Position numbers and translations under genes: made by a program. Below are positions 55,224 through 64,000 of a DNA stretch of 64,000 bases, one piece after another. Position 1 is the first letter of the stretch, and the number at the start of each line of letters is the position of its first letter. The notes beneath the pieces were generated by a model that worked only from the letters and a program-made list of their open reading frames with translations, did not search any database and had not been told where the DNA came from. Source of the stretch: Rattus norvegicus (taxonomy: Eukaryota > Chordata > Mammalia > Rodentia > Muridae); contig NC_086031.1 in the NCBI RefSeq assembly GCF_036323735.1, positions 45,409,225 to 45,473,224 on the forward strand, read 5' to 3'.

Positions 55224-55482
55224 GAGTGGGACTACAGAGATGGCTCAGCTCTTGCTCTTCCAGAAGACCTGGGTTTCATTCCCAGTACCCATGTGGCAGC
55301 TCAGAACCGTCTGTGACTCCACCTCCAGGGAATCTAACTCCTTTTTTGGGCTTCCTTGGGAACCAGGTACACAGACATACACACCACAAAAAATAAAATA
55401 ACGATAACAATGATGATGAAAGGGTTACAAAAATAAACACACAAAAAAAACCCAACAAAACAAACAAAAGACAAACAAAAAA
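55224..55482 (+). mobile_element. B3-type SINE with long A-rich tail
   Basis: GTGGGACTACAGAGATGGCTCAGCTCTTGCTCTTCCAGAAGACCTGGG, TGTGGCAGCTCAGAACCGTCTGTGACTCC, then ACACAGACATACACACC and a mixed AAATA/AACAAAC tail to about 55482. Confidence 0.85.
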
Positions 55483-55499
55483 CCCACCCATGCATGGTT

Positions 55500-55900
55500 T
55501 AGATTATTGTCCTGGTTTTCTGTCACGTCAACACAAGCTACGGTTGCTTGAGAAGAGGAAAATTCAACTGAGAAAATGCCCCCACCAAATTGGTCTGTGG
55601 GCAAACTTATGCTGCATTTCTTAATTAGTGACTGATGTGAGAGGGCCCAGCCCATTGGGGGTCCTGGATGGTTTAAGACAGTAGAGCTGAGCAAACCATG
55701 AAGAACAAGTTAATAAAGAACACTCCTCCATGGCTTCTGCTTCTGTTTCTACCTCCAGGTTCCTGCGTAGACTTCTTGCCTTGACTTCCCCCAGTGATAG
55801 AGAGTGATCTCAGAACTGTAAAATGAAATACCATTTCCTCCCCACATTGCTTTTGGTCATGATGATAAATCACAGTAATAGAAACCCTAACTAAGACAAC
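55500..55900 (+). mobile_element. Rodent medium-reiteration repeat, near full length
   Basis: GTCACGTCAACACAAGC, GAAAATGCCCCCACCAAATTGG, TTAGTGACTGATGTGAGAGGGCCCAGCCC, GAGCTGAGCAAACCATGAAG, CTTTTGGTCATGATGATAAATCACAGTAATAGAAACCCTAACTAAGAC. Same unit as 43790-44107, with a longer 5' part. Confidence 0.8.
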
Positions 55901-56182
55901 TATTTTGCCAAAGGACTCCAGTTCATCTCCATTCTCATCTCAGGAACCACACTCAGTACCACAAAAGGTGGCAGAGTGAAGACAAAGTTCTCAAGGGATC
56001 ATCTACAAGGATCCAGACACTAGTCTCAAAAGCTCAGTCTAGCCTCTTCCTAACTACCACTCACGTAAAAAGCCAGAAAAGCAACCAGAAAGCTTGCACC
56101 ACTGCCAGACACCTTCAGCAGCAGGAAAGAACTGAAAGAACTTCAATGCTGGTTCCCAGGAAGTTGTATAGGGGCAATGAAT
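55901..56182. other. Unique intron sequence
   Basis: No feature recognised. Confidence 0.4.
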
Positions 56183-56277
56183 AGAGAAAAGCATTAGGGT
56201 TGGGGATTTAGCTCAGTGGTAGAGCGCTTGCCTAGCAAGCGCAAGGCCCTGGGTTTGGTCCCCAGCTCCGAAAAAAA

Positions 56278-56340
<63 letters not shown>

Positions 56341-56345
56341 CATTC
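56183..56345 (+). mobile_element. Rat ID element with (GA)n tail
   Basis: GGGTTGGGGATTTAGCTCAGTGGTAGAGCGCTTGCCTAGCAAGCGCAAGGCCC to CCCCAGCTCCG and A10, then a (GA) array of about 27 units. AGAGAAAAGCATT and AGAGAGAAGCATT flank it (left about 56183-56195, right about 56333-56345). The A-tail has been replaced by GA repeats. Confidence 0.93.
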
Positions 56346-56745
56346 ACCAAGGGCTTGGTACTTTCAAATGCAGAATCCACACACCTCTGGAGGTTGTGAG
56401 GTTCCAAAGGCAGGTTGCCGTCTTCCTTTCTCTCAAAGATAAATGAGCAAGCAAGCTGGCCAGAAAACCACTTAAAGCATTACTATTTTAAAAAAATCTT
56501 TATAGGGTCAGGGGGGAATGGGTCTCTAGGCAGTATGAATTCCCTGCAGATTCTGGGGATGACGTCAGAATCCCTTTCCAGATCTGTTTAACACTTGTGG
56601 TCACTTGTGTTCCTATCATTGTGGGACAATGTTTAGTTCATTTAATTTATCCTAATTCTGGTCGCCGTTAGCAAAGATTGTCATCTATCTGTACCCACTC
56701 ATAGAATCTTATACAGAGCTTGTCATCTGTTCTCCTAAAATAAAA
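56346..56745. other. Unique intron sequence
   Basis: No feature recognised. Confidence 0.4.
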
Positions 56746-56788
56746 GTGTCTGTCAAAGAAAACATCAGGGAAAGAGGGAGAGGGAGGC

Positions 56789-56856
56789 AGGAAAGGGGAA
56801 AGAAGGAGAGAAGGAGAAAGAAGAGAGGGAGAGGAGAGGGAGGGGAAGGAGGGAGA
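56789..56856 (+). repeat. Polypurine tract adjoining a minisatellite
   Basis: 68 nt of pure A/G (GGAAAGGGGAAAGAAGGAG...), preceded by further purine-rich sequence from 56760. It abuts the first minisatellite unit with only one C between. Confidence 0.93.
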
Positions 56857-56857
56857 C

Positions 56858-57034
56858 AGAACTCAGCTACTCGAGGACTGTCTTCTCTCTATCCTATAGG
56901 AACCAGAACTCAGCTACTCGAGGACTGTCTTCTCTCTATCCTACAGGAACCAGAACTCAGCTACTCGAGGACTGTCTTCTCTCTATCCTATAGGAACCAG
57001 AGCTCAGCTACTCAAGGACTGTCTTCTCTCTATC
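56858..57034 (+). repeat. 47-bp-unit minisatellite, about 3.8 copies
   Basis: The unit starts AGAACTCAGCTACTCGAGGA, continues CTGTCTTCTCTCTATCCTAT and ends AGGAACC (47 bp). Copies: 56858-56904, 56905-56951, 56952-56998 and a partial 36-bp copy 56999-57034. Copies 1 and 3 are identical; copy 2 has one difference (CTACAGG for CTATAGG); copy 4 has AGAGCTC and CTCAAG. Each of the first three holds CTCGAG. Because 47 is not divisible by 3 and no frame has a stop, one open frame reads through all copies in rotating frames; I do not regard it as a gene. Confidence 0.96.
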
Positions 57035-58250
57035 AAGTGAGACTCACATGTGAGAGTCACCCGAACGATAACCTTACAAAGTCAGGAGGTAGAAAACAGA
57101 AAACCACTTGGTACCCAACCTAAACGAGAACCCATCTACAGACAAAGTAACTCCTGGTTCCTAATTATGAGTTTTGTTTCACTGGGTATCTTAAGGCATA
57201 GCCCTAAATCTTTGTGCTCTGTATTTTGGCCACCTAATATACAAACACTAAGTTAAAATGAGCTTTGTAATCAAAGCAAAACGAAGCTTTCTAGGTGGCA
57301 TAGCTGCAAAACACAAGACACTGGAACTTTACTTGTTCCAAAAATATGTTTCTGGAAGTCAGCATCTCGAGAGGACATCAAATCTCAACTGCAATGTGTG
57401 GATAAACACACAAGTTCAGAACCTTTGCTTGGATAAAACAGATGTAGTAGAAGCAGGGGTGTAATTGTGATTAGAAGTATAATGAGAAGCTATAGGAAGG
57501 ATTAAAGGCGGCATCTCCTTCATTAATGATCAAAGTGTTTCCTAAATCAAATTAGTATACCCTGTATCACAAACCAGATAGCAAGAAGTTAAATAAACTT
57601 GTCTTTTTATTAATGCCACCACAATTACACTTTGGTCCATTTAAAAACATGTTCTTACCAATATTTGCTTTTCCCCCCTTTTTAAACAGTCTGTACTCAC
57701 ATCATCTTTTAAGACAAAAGACCTTACATGCTTACAAAAAGAATGGAGATGGGCCAGCTTCAAGACACATGCTACATGGGGAGGAATGACTGTCTCTAAG
57801 AAATGGCTCTATACCTCTCTGACAACCCCACAATAAGCTAGCTTTACACAGATGCCTGAAATAATGAAGTTTATCAAGAAAATGAACAGTTGGCAAAATC
57901 AAGGCTTCTATCCCAAAGGGCTAGGCTTGCAGCTGGTTTGGCCAGTCATCAAAAAATCTGAATTTAAATGGCAGACACATTCCCTGTGGCCTGTAACAAA
58001 ACAACTGGGGTGTCAAAGGCTCATTTCCTTTACACCCTACGCGTCTCCTGCCAATAAAAAGAGGAAGCTTTGGTGTTCGTGGCACATCTTGGGTAGTTTC
58101 TAGTCTCATCAGTCTCTGGGATTTTCCACATATTTCTGAGTCATTACCCATCTATACTGACCTATAATGTGCAGAGAAAGGCTCCTGTTTAGAGTCTGGA
58201 GGAAAAGTGTCCAATCTCAAAGTTCAAGAACTCCTTCCTCTAGGGAAACA
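57035..58250. other. Unique intron sequence with a candidate conserved block
   Basis: No gene recognised. At about 57465-57665 the sequence is unique and TAAT-rich (TCATTAATGATCAAAGTG, TTTTTATTAATGCCACCACAATTACAC) and could be regulatory. Confidence 0.35.
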
Positions 58251-58251
58251 C

Positions 58252-58402
58252 ATGTAAGGAAGACTATGGACTCAAATGTCAGAAGCCTAATTTCAGACTG
58301 ACCCTCAGCCAGCTTGATGACTTTGGAAAACTCACTTATCTTCTCAGGACTCTATCATTCTCACATATACAGCAAGAGAGAAAAAGATCAAATGGTCTCC
58401 TG
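58252..58402 (-). mobile_element. MIR fragment
   Basis: The plus strand reads TTTCAGACTGACCCTCAGCCAGCTTGATGACTTTGGAAAACTCACTTATCTTCTCAGGACTC, the reverse complement of the MIR CORE/3' segment. Confidence 0.5.
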
Positions 58403-58609
58403 ATTCCCTTCTAATCCATCCTTTGACTTTTTGATTAATAAATGATACTCCTAAAGCTAAAACTGGGACTTAGATTAATAAATACCTTTTTTTCATTAAG
58501 AAAATTTCTATTCTAAACAAATAGAGCTGTTCTGTCCACAGCCTCTCGAAACTGCAACATTGGTCGAGAGACTCCTTCTACAGAGGATACTGAATCAGTA
58601 AATAGACAG

Positions 58610-58835
58610 ATGTATTCAATCAACAAATACCTACGAAGCACTGTGTAAGCATTAGAGTAGAATAAACCAGACAAAATCCTTTTCCCATAGAAACATTAGA
58701 GTACATTTGAAAAAGAGAAGTAATTTAAAATTAATCAAATAGAACATACCAGGTCAGGGTGTACTTTCCAGAGAGCTGTCACGAAAGCTATTAATAAGGT
58801 AACTTTTAAGTAGAGATTCAAGACAGCAGAGAAAC
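58610..58835 (+). mobile_element. Ancient mammalian repeat fossil, family unassigned
   Basis: GTATTCAATCAACAAATACCTACGAAGCACTGTG, then GAATAAACCAGACAAAATCCTTTTCCCATAGAAACATTAGAGTAC follows a widespread mammalian motif order. I cannot name the family safely. Confidence 0.45.
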
Positions 58836-59052
58836 GAGCTATGAAGATGCTAGTATTCTAAGAAGAAGCAGCATCAGGGCCTTAAGACAGGACTCTGCTA
58901 AGCATGCTTGGCGTATTGGAGAACAACATGAGTCCAGTGTTATGCAATGGAGTGCAGGGTGAGGAATGATAGAAAGCATGGCTGCCCACTCGGGAGAAGA
59001 GAAGAACCCTGTGATGCCAAAGCACGGGTAGACATGAACAGAGACTGAAGAT

Positions 59053-59287
59053 CTGAATTCCATTTCTAGATGTATTTATTTTTATGTGTATGAGTGCTTT
59101 TGCCTTTATGCATGTATGTACAGCATGTGTGTGGTGTGCCTGGTGTCCTTATAGATCAGCAGGAGTCAAATCCCCTGGACCTGGAATTACAGACAGATGG
59201 TTCTGAGCCACCATTAGAACCCAAGTCCTCCACAAGAACAAGTGCTCTTAAGCACTAAACCATCTCTCTGGCTCCCTGAATTCCATT
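59053..59287 (-). mobile_element. B3 SINE with 12-bp target-site duplication
   Basis: TTATTTTTATGTGTATGAGTGCTTTTGCC to GGAATTACAGACAGATGGTTCTGAGCC and TTAAGCACTAAACCATCTCTCTGGCTCCC is reverse-complement B3. CTGAATTCCATT flanks it at 59053-59064 and 59276-59287. Confidence 0.9.
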
Positions 59288-62200
59288 CTTTAAGGACTGT
59301 TGAGCTGTCCTATTGAAAGTAGATGGGAGGGACAGGAGAGAAGTAAGACCAGTTAGGCGGCTACTGACACAATGCAGTGAAAGGTGATAAGTAGTTCTGG
59401 GCCACAGCAGCAGCAGCGAGGAGTGGGGAGTCAGGCTCTGCAGCATCTGCTGAAGTACAAGACAGTGAGTGCAGCGCAGAATCTAAGAAAATTCTATAGC
59501 AGAATCCAAAGCATCTCAAGGACGCAGACTCAAACATCTGCCATGAGATCCAAGGATGAGGGAATTATCCAGGTCTGTCACTCAGTGTCCACCACGGTAC
59601 CCAGCACAGAAAACCGTATCCAGACACTGTCAAATGAATAAAGATGAAATGGGATATATCACAAATCCAAAAGATCTGTAGTCATCAGCAAACTAAAAGC
59701 TATAAAGCACTAAATCACTACTTCACTAACGATCCTCTCCTATAGGTGAATGTTTTTTTTGTAAAGACTTCTCCTTCATAACTTATTTCATCATAGTAAA
59801 TATTAAAACTTCCAAAATATGTCATAATAAACAGCTGAGAATCTAAGCAACTCAACTACTTCCTGAAGAGACCATATGTACTCACTGAATTTTACAGCAC
59901 CTCAGTACCTCCGATTTATAGCACACTTTCATGAGAAAGTTCACGTTCCAACAAATACTGAGTAATGGTGGCAGCTAAAAGAGTACCTCTGTAAATAATA
60001 TTACAATTAAACAACTAATAACAAAAGCCAAATCTGTATTATTTCTAGACGGAAGACCAGTGATTCCTCTAGTATGTGCTCCATTTCTGTATTAAGTTGA
60101 AAACAGGAATTTCTACATTTTTGCCCTAAAGCAAAAGTTGCTTAAAAGGGGCAACAATTCTCAGCTTCAGAAGCTCTTCTGTCAAGATAAACCTTTGGAG
60201 TCCCAAGGCTCTCAACTCCTGGAGACTAAACATATGCAAAGTACAGGATAAGAAAAGTTACCACATGGGAGAAACAACAATAAAGGTATGTTAGAAACCA
60301 CAATCTGAAGGCAGTTTTCTCAGCTAGGTTATGGACCATGTGAGGGCTAAATTAAAACCCAACATTAATCAGGCATTAAGTGGGAAAACATTTTACTCAC
60401 CAAAATAAAAAAAGGAAGAAGAAAGATTCTGACAGATAAGTAACTGTGCACAAATTATATTTTAAGGGAAGCTGCAACATCTAGGAGACCAGGTCCTAGA
60501 CACATTTATCACCTGAGTTGCAAACCATTTGATGTGACCTTGGACTAATTATCTAACTTTAGTGTCTCTGTCTCCCCTCTGTGCCTGACTCTCCCACTCA
60601 CTAGGTATTTCAGCCCTCTCCTATCTGAACAGGGATGTTATGAAGCTGAGATCATGTCTCTGGAAGTTCCAAAGGTTCCCTGGAGAAAGACTCTCCCAAA
60701 ACAGAGGATCTGGTTGTTAGCAGGATAAGTAAAAACCAAGATGCTCCTGGAAACACCCACCATACTTCCTGTGGTAAAGTCTCTAAGATTCCCCAGAATC
60801 ATTTGGCTTCAGAATGAGACAACCAAATATGCTCACAAAACATCTTTATAGAGACTGTCAAGAGTTCTAGGTAGGAATGGAATAATTATACTCAGGTGTT
60901 TTCTAAACATTTAGTGATACTCTTAAATCATGAGTATTTTTACTGAAATGACCACAACTGTCACCTGTTATGAAATAAGGCATTGTGCAGTATGCAATAG
61001 TAGAAAACCCATGATTACGACCCCCTGGGCAAATTCTGACCTCAATTTCTACCTCTATTATTGGTTTTATAATATTGAGGATTAAACAAGATAATATGTG
61101 AAATATAGGTGGCCTGGCCCTAGGCTCAGTAAAGAAGCAAAATATGCTTAGAGCCCTTCTTCTCAGGGCTCTCCTTAGCAAATAGTGAACGATGTTAATA
61201 CTTTAATCACAGATCCAAGGAAACATAAAACAGGAAAAGCTTACCCTTTATTTTTCTTACTACTCCTTGACTAGAGCAGACTAAACAGACCAAATTTTAA
61301 TTAGCATTGGGATGTCCCAGGTAACCCTGGCTCATAAATCCCAAACAAGAGACTGGTTTTTAATGGTCTACTACATGCCAGTCTTGTCAATGACACAAGC
61401 AGATTGTCCTTTGTCCTAAGCTCCCAAAGAATTCCATTAGCCAGGCACACATGACTCTAGTGGGATGTGGGGTCAAAGGCTTTCTATTCCGGCCATTGTA
61501 ATCTAAGAATAGAACTCCCAAGCATAGGGCGAATGGACTCACAAGGCCTGTGTTCATCTACTAGCCACATTACCATCTGAAGGTTATTTAAAGCGCGTGG
61601 TCAGAAAGCATCCCTCTGAAGGAGAGGACTGATAGGAGAAACAGTTAGGGTATGTTTTTAATATAGTACCTTATACAATTTATAAATACACTATAAGTTG
61701 TATGGACCAAATATGGATCTTGAGATATCCATCCATCCTCACTAGCTCAAATCTCTCACTTGGCTTCCAATCAACCACCGCACAAGGAATGTCAAACTCA
61801 CTTCATGAATAAAAAGTAGGAAGTGTGGAGGGACAGAGTGGGTTTGTACACTTCCCACATAGTAACAGAAACTGCTAAAGCTCACTATGAGCTTTTGTGT
61901 GCTTGGCTCTTTTTACCTTCCTTGTTCACACTCTACAATAAGAACACGGAGGTTCTAGAAGATTAAGCAGTTTACTCTCACAATTTACATGGCATGGCTG
62001 AAATGGCTCTAGTCTCTGTTGCTCGAGCTTGTTTAGGTGAGGCTTGGGGCTGTACTATGTTATCCTTCTTGGATCCTTTCTGCTATTCTAAGAATGCAAG
62101 GACAACAACAGTAATAATAACCTCACAGTTTAAATATTAAACTGCATGCCTTAACTACTGATGTCAAGTAAAGAGAATTAAGTAGTCCAATATCATCAGC

Positions 62201-62345
62201 AGAGTTTTTATGGACAGAAACCAGACCATAGTTCCAATTAGCTAGACAAAATAGATTTCACACCAAAGGTTATCTTTTTTTTCTAGAAAAGAGGGAAGAC
62301 CTTGAGCCTTTATCTCATCATTTCTCCTTTAAACCCCTACACTTA
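59288..62345. other. Mostly unique intron sequence
   Basis: No exon recognised over 3 kb. At about 61025-61140, TTGAGGATTAAACAAGATAATATGTGAAATATAGG and GGCCCTAGGCTCAG look like an inverted MIR/L2 3' end. At 60530-60580, TGTGACCTTGGACTAATTATCTAAC is a similar short MIR trace. Confidence 0.4.
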
Positions 62346-62349
62346 ATAC

Positions 62350-62900
62350 AGTTTAGTATACAGTCACTCCTTGGTTATTGGTGGTTATTCCAAAACAGAC
62401 ATGGATACCAAAATCCAAGAATACTCAAGCCTCACATAAATGGCATATTTACACATGATCTGCCATATTCTGCAATACACTTTTGAAATACAAATTCCTT
62501 TTTTTTGTATTTAAAATCTTATTTATCATGTGTGTGCACATATGTATGCATGAGTGTGTGTGGGGGTGTGTGTGGGGGTGTGTATATTGTGTGTGTGCAC
62601 ACACATGCATATGCTTGATAGCACAGGGGCACACATCCCACAGTGCTAGAGGAAAACTTTGTGAATTTGGTTCTCGATTTCCGTTTTTACATGGGTTCTG
62701 GGGAGCAAGTTCAGGATGTCAGGCTTTAGGACAAGCACCTCACCCTCTGAGACATCTATCTCCATGTTCCTTTCATACGGTTTCAATCATCTCTAAATTA
62801 CTTATAATACTTAATACAATATAAGTGCTATATAAATCATTGTTACACTGTATTGTTTAGGGAACAATGTCAAGAAAAATGTCTGTATATATTTAAGACA
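62350..62900. mobile_element. TcMar-Tigger MER2-like transposon fossil, split by a SINE
   Basis: Left part about 62360-62502: CAGTCACTCCTTGGTTATTGGTGG, GGATACCAAAATCCAAGAATACTCAAGCC, ATAAATGGCATATTTACAC. Right part about 62778-62900: TCAATCATCTCTAAATTACTTATAATACTTAATACAATATAAGTGCTATATAAATCATTGTTACACTGTATTGTTTAGGG. Together these follow a MER2-like nonautonomous Tigger element; the middle is a younger SINE. Confidence 0.6.
62503..62777 (-). mobile_element. B3-type SINE inserted in the Tigger fossil
   Basis: ATCTTATTTATCATGTGTGTGCACATATG with TG-rich expansion (TGGGGGTGTGTGTGGGGGTGTG), then TGGGTTCTGGGGAGCAAGTTCAGGATGTCAGGC and AAGCACCTCACCCTCTGAGACATCTATC is a reverse-complement B2/B3-family SINE. 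Confidence 0.65.
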
Positions 62901-63470
62901 GTCAATTATCATAAACCTAACTATTTAGAATACAGGGTGAACAATGCTCAAAATAAATGCTACAGAGGCAGGTTATGTGAAATAGAGGAGTGGAATATGC
63001 TGGAACTTTACTCCATTAGCCAGGCACACATGAACTCGGTGCACAACAAACCATTTGCCTTTTGGAGTTTTCTGGAATCTTTTGCCTTTTGTGGAAGAAA
63101 GATAATCTTGCTAGGCAGCCTAAGCTTTTCCACTTGTGGCTCTTCTGCCCCGGCCTTCTCAGGCTACACTCTCCCACCTATCTTTGACATGTGGTTGGTT
63201 GACTATGCATCCATGCTTCTGAATCCACACCAGTGACTGGCCTGGCACCCTGCAGTCACTAACTCAAAAGCAAGTTCTTAAGACAAGATGAATAGGAAGG
63301 CTTTGCTTTGCAAAGACACTTCCTTGCCCAGATTCTCTGCTATATACCTGTCTTTGAATTTCAATCCAAGAACAATTGCAAAATAACAACTCTGAGCTTC
63401 ACCATACTCAAAAGAACTAATCATAACTTGGCAGATTAAGGCAAGATCAATTCTCTAGCCTACTTCCTTC
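62901..63470. other. Unique intron sequence
   Basis: No repeat recognised. A 127-codon open frame (62853-63236) starts in the Tigger fossil and has no recognisable domain. Confidence 0.4.
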
Positions 63471-63590
63471 CAAATTTCTTTTTTTTTTTTTTTTTTTTTT
63501 GGTTCATTTTTTCGGAGCTGGGGACCGAACCCAGGGCCTTGCGCTTCCTAGCTCTACCACTGAGCTAAATCCCCAGCCCTCAAATTTCTT
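63471..63590 (-). mobile_element. Rat ID element with internal 7-nt deletion and target-site duplication
   Basis: T-run, GGTTC, CGGAGCTGGGGACCGAACCCAGGGCCTTGCGCTTCCTAGCTCTACCACTGAGCTAAATCCCCAGCCC. Compared with other copies here the stem between the boxes lacks 7 nt (CTAGCTCTAC for CTAGGCAAGCGCTCTAC). CAAATTTCTT flanks at 63471-63480 and 63581-63590. Confidence 0.95.
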
Positions 63591-63835
63591 ATAGAAAGTG
63601 GAATCCTTGCTGTCTCTCAAATCAAGGCTAGCAGTTTGGAGTCAGAGGAAGGAAAAAAAAATTAGTAGCAATAGTAAACCAGAAAACCTAATGTGACATA
63701 CAATCAAAGTATATTCGTGTAAGCATCTGGAAATTACTTTGCCCGTGGTCTCTGTACTTCATTTAACTCAGGCATGGGACCTAAAGGAGCTACTCACAGT
63801 GACTGTGGATCTCCTGGCTTACAGCCTGTTGCTGC
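63591..63835. other. Unique intron sequence
   Basis: No feature recognised. Confidence 0.4.
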
Positions 63836-63837
63836 TG

Positions 63838-64000
63838 CTGTGGTCCTGTGATAAACTTAGGATTTTAGATATTCTAGGTAAGTTCTCCATCGCTGAGCGA
63901 CCTCTACAGCCTATTTTGTTATTTCATTTAATTTTATATTTTATTTGAGACAAGACCTCACTAAATTGCCCAGGTATGCTTCCAACTTACCATCTTCCTA
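63838..64000 (-). mobile_element. B4-type composite SINE, cut by the window edge
   Basis: ATTCTAGGTAAGTTCTCCATCGCTGAGCGACCTCTACAGCC is an inverted ID-like head. GAGACAAGACCTCACTAAATTGCCCAGGTATGC that follows is an inverted B1-like body, the B4 arrangement. It runs out of the window. Confidence 0.65.

Larger units (their letters stand above)
20984..64000 (-). other. Srgap2: Srgap2 intron upstream of the exon (partial)
   Basis: By gene direction this is the intron before the exon, in phase 1. The first coding exon (encoding the FKKDKEIIAEY region) and its expected CpG island were not seen, so the intron exceeds 43 kb. It holds one retrocopy (NDUFA3), many rodent repeats, a minisatellite, long purine/pyrimidine tracts and several unique TAAT-rich blocks. 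Confidence 0.8.

Noticed and set aside
56858..57034. Regular repeats considered as a CRISPR-like array
   Set aside because: Units are contiguous 47-bp tandem copies with no spacers, in a mammalian intron. It is a minisatellite.
62853..63236. 127-codon frame
   Set aside because: It starts in a Tigger transposon fossil and continues into unique DNA, with no recognisable protein family.

Overview
The window is mammalian nuclear DNA from a murid rodent, almost certainly rat. The main evidence is a set of ID-family SINEs of the rat BC1-like type (tRNA-Ala-like head, then a tail of the form AAAAAAAGAACC followed by A-runs), several with intact target-site duplications. B1, B2 and B3/B4 SINEs, rodent L1 3' ends and many (CA)n, (GA)n and (GATA)n microsatellites agree. 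There are no bacterial or phage features, operons, CRISPR arrays or tRNA/rRNA genes.

Only one protein-coding exon is recognised. It lies on the minus strand at 20791-20983 and encodes about residues 24-86 of srGAP2 (Srgap2, SLIT-ROBO Rho GTPase-activating protein 2), the first part of its inverse F-BAR domain. Both splice sites are visible, with a good branch point 23 nt upstream. Everything else reads as intron: the upstream intron (probably intron 1, phase 1) runs from 20984 beyond 64000, and the downstream intron (phase 2) runs from 20790 past position 1. I found neither the first coding exon nor the next exon, so both introns leave the window.

Layout by region. 1-20790: downstream intron with B1/B2/B3/ID SINEs, MIR and L2 fossils, an antisense L1 3' end (13660-14245) and (TG)n or (GGAA)n arrays. 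20791-20983: the exon. 21000-31000: upstream intron with three ID insertions, a long purine tract, a Z-DNA-type TG/CG tract and a long L2 remnant. 30695-31054: a full-length NDUFA3 (complex I subunit B9) processed pseudogene with a perfect 12-bp target-site duplication. 31000-48000: SINEs, L1 3' ends in both orientations and a (GATA)16 array. 48000-56400: L2 pieces split by younger rodent repeats, a nested SINE-in-SINE, a 150-nt uninterrupted pyrimidine run and two ID copies. 56746-57034: a purine tract followed by a 47-bp-unit minisatellite. 57040-64000: mostly unique DNA, with an old MER2/Tigger-like transposon split by a SINE.

There is no evidence here for a new multigene system. The points most worth checking are the minisatellite, the homopyrimidine tract, the NDUFA3 retrocopy, several TAAT-rich unique blocks that could be conserved enhancers, and the frame consequence of skipping the 193-nt exon. 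Repeat subfamily names come from recognition by eye; where I was unsure I name only the superfamily.
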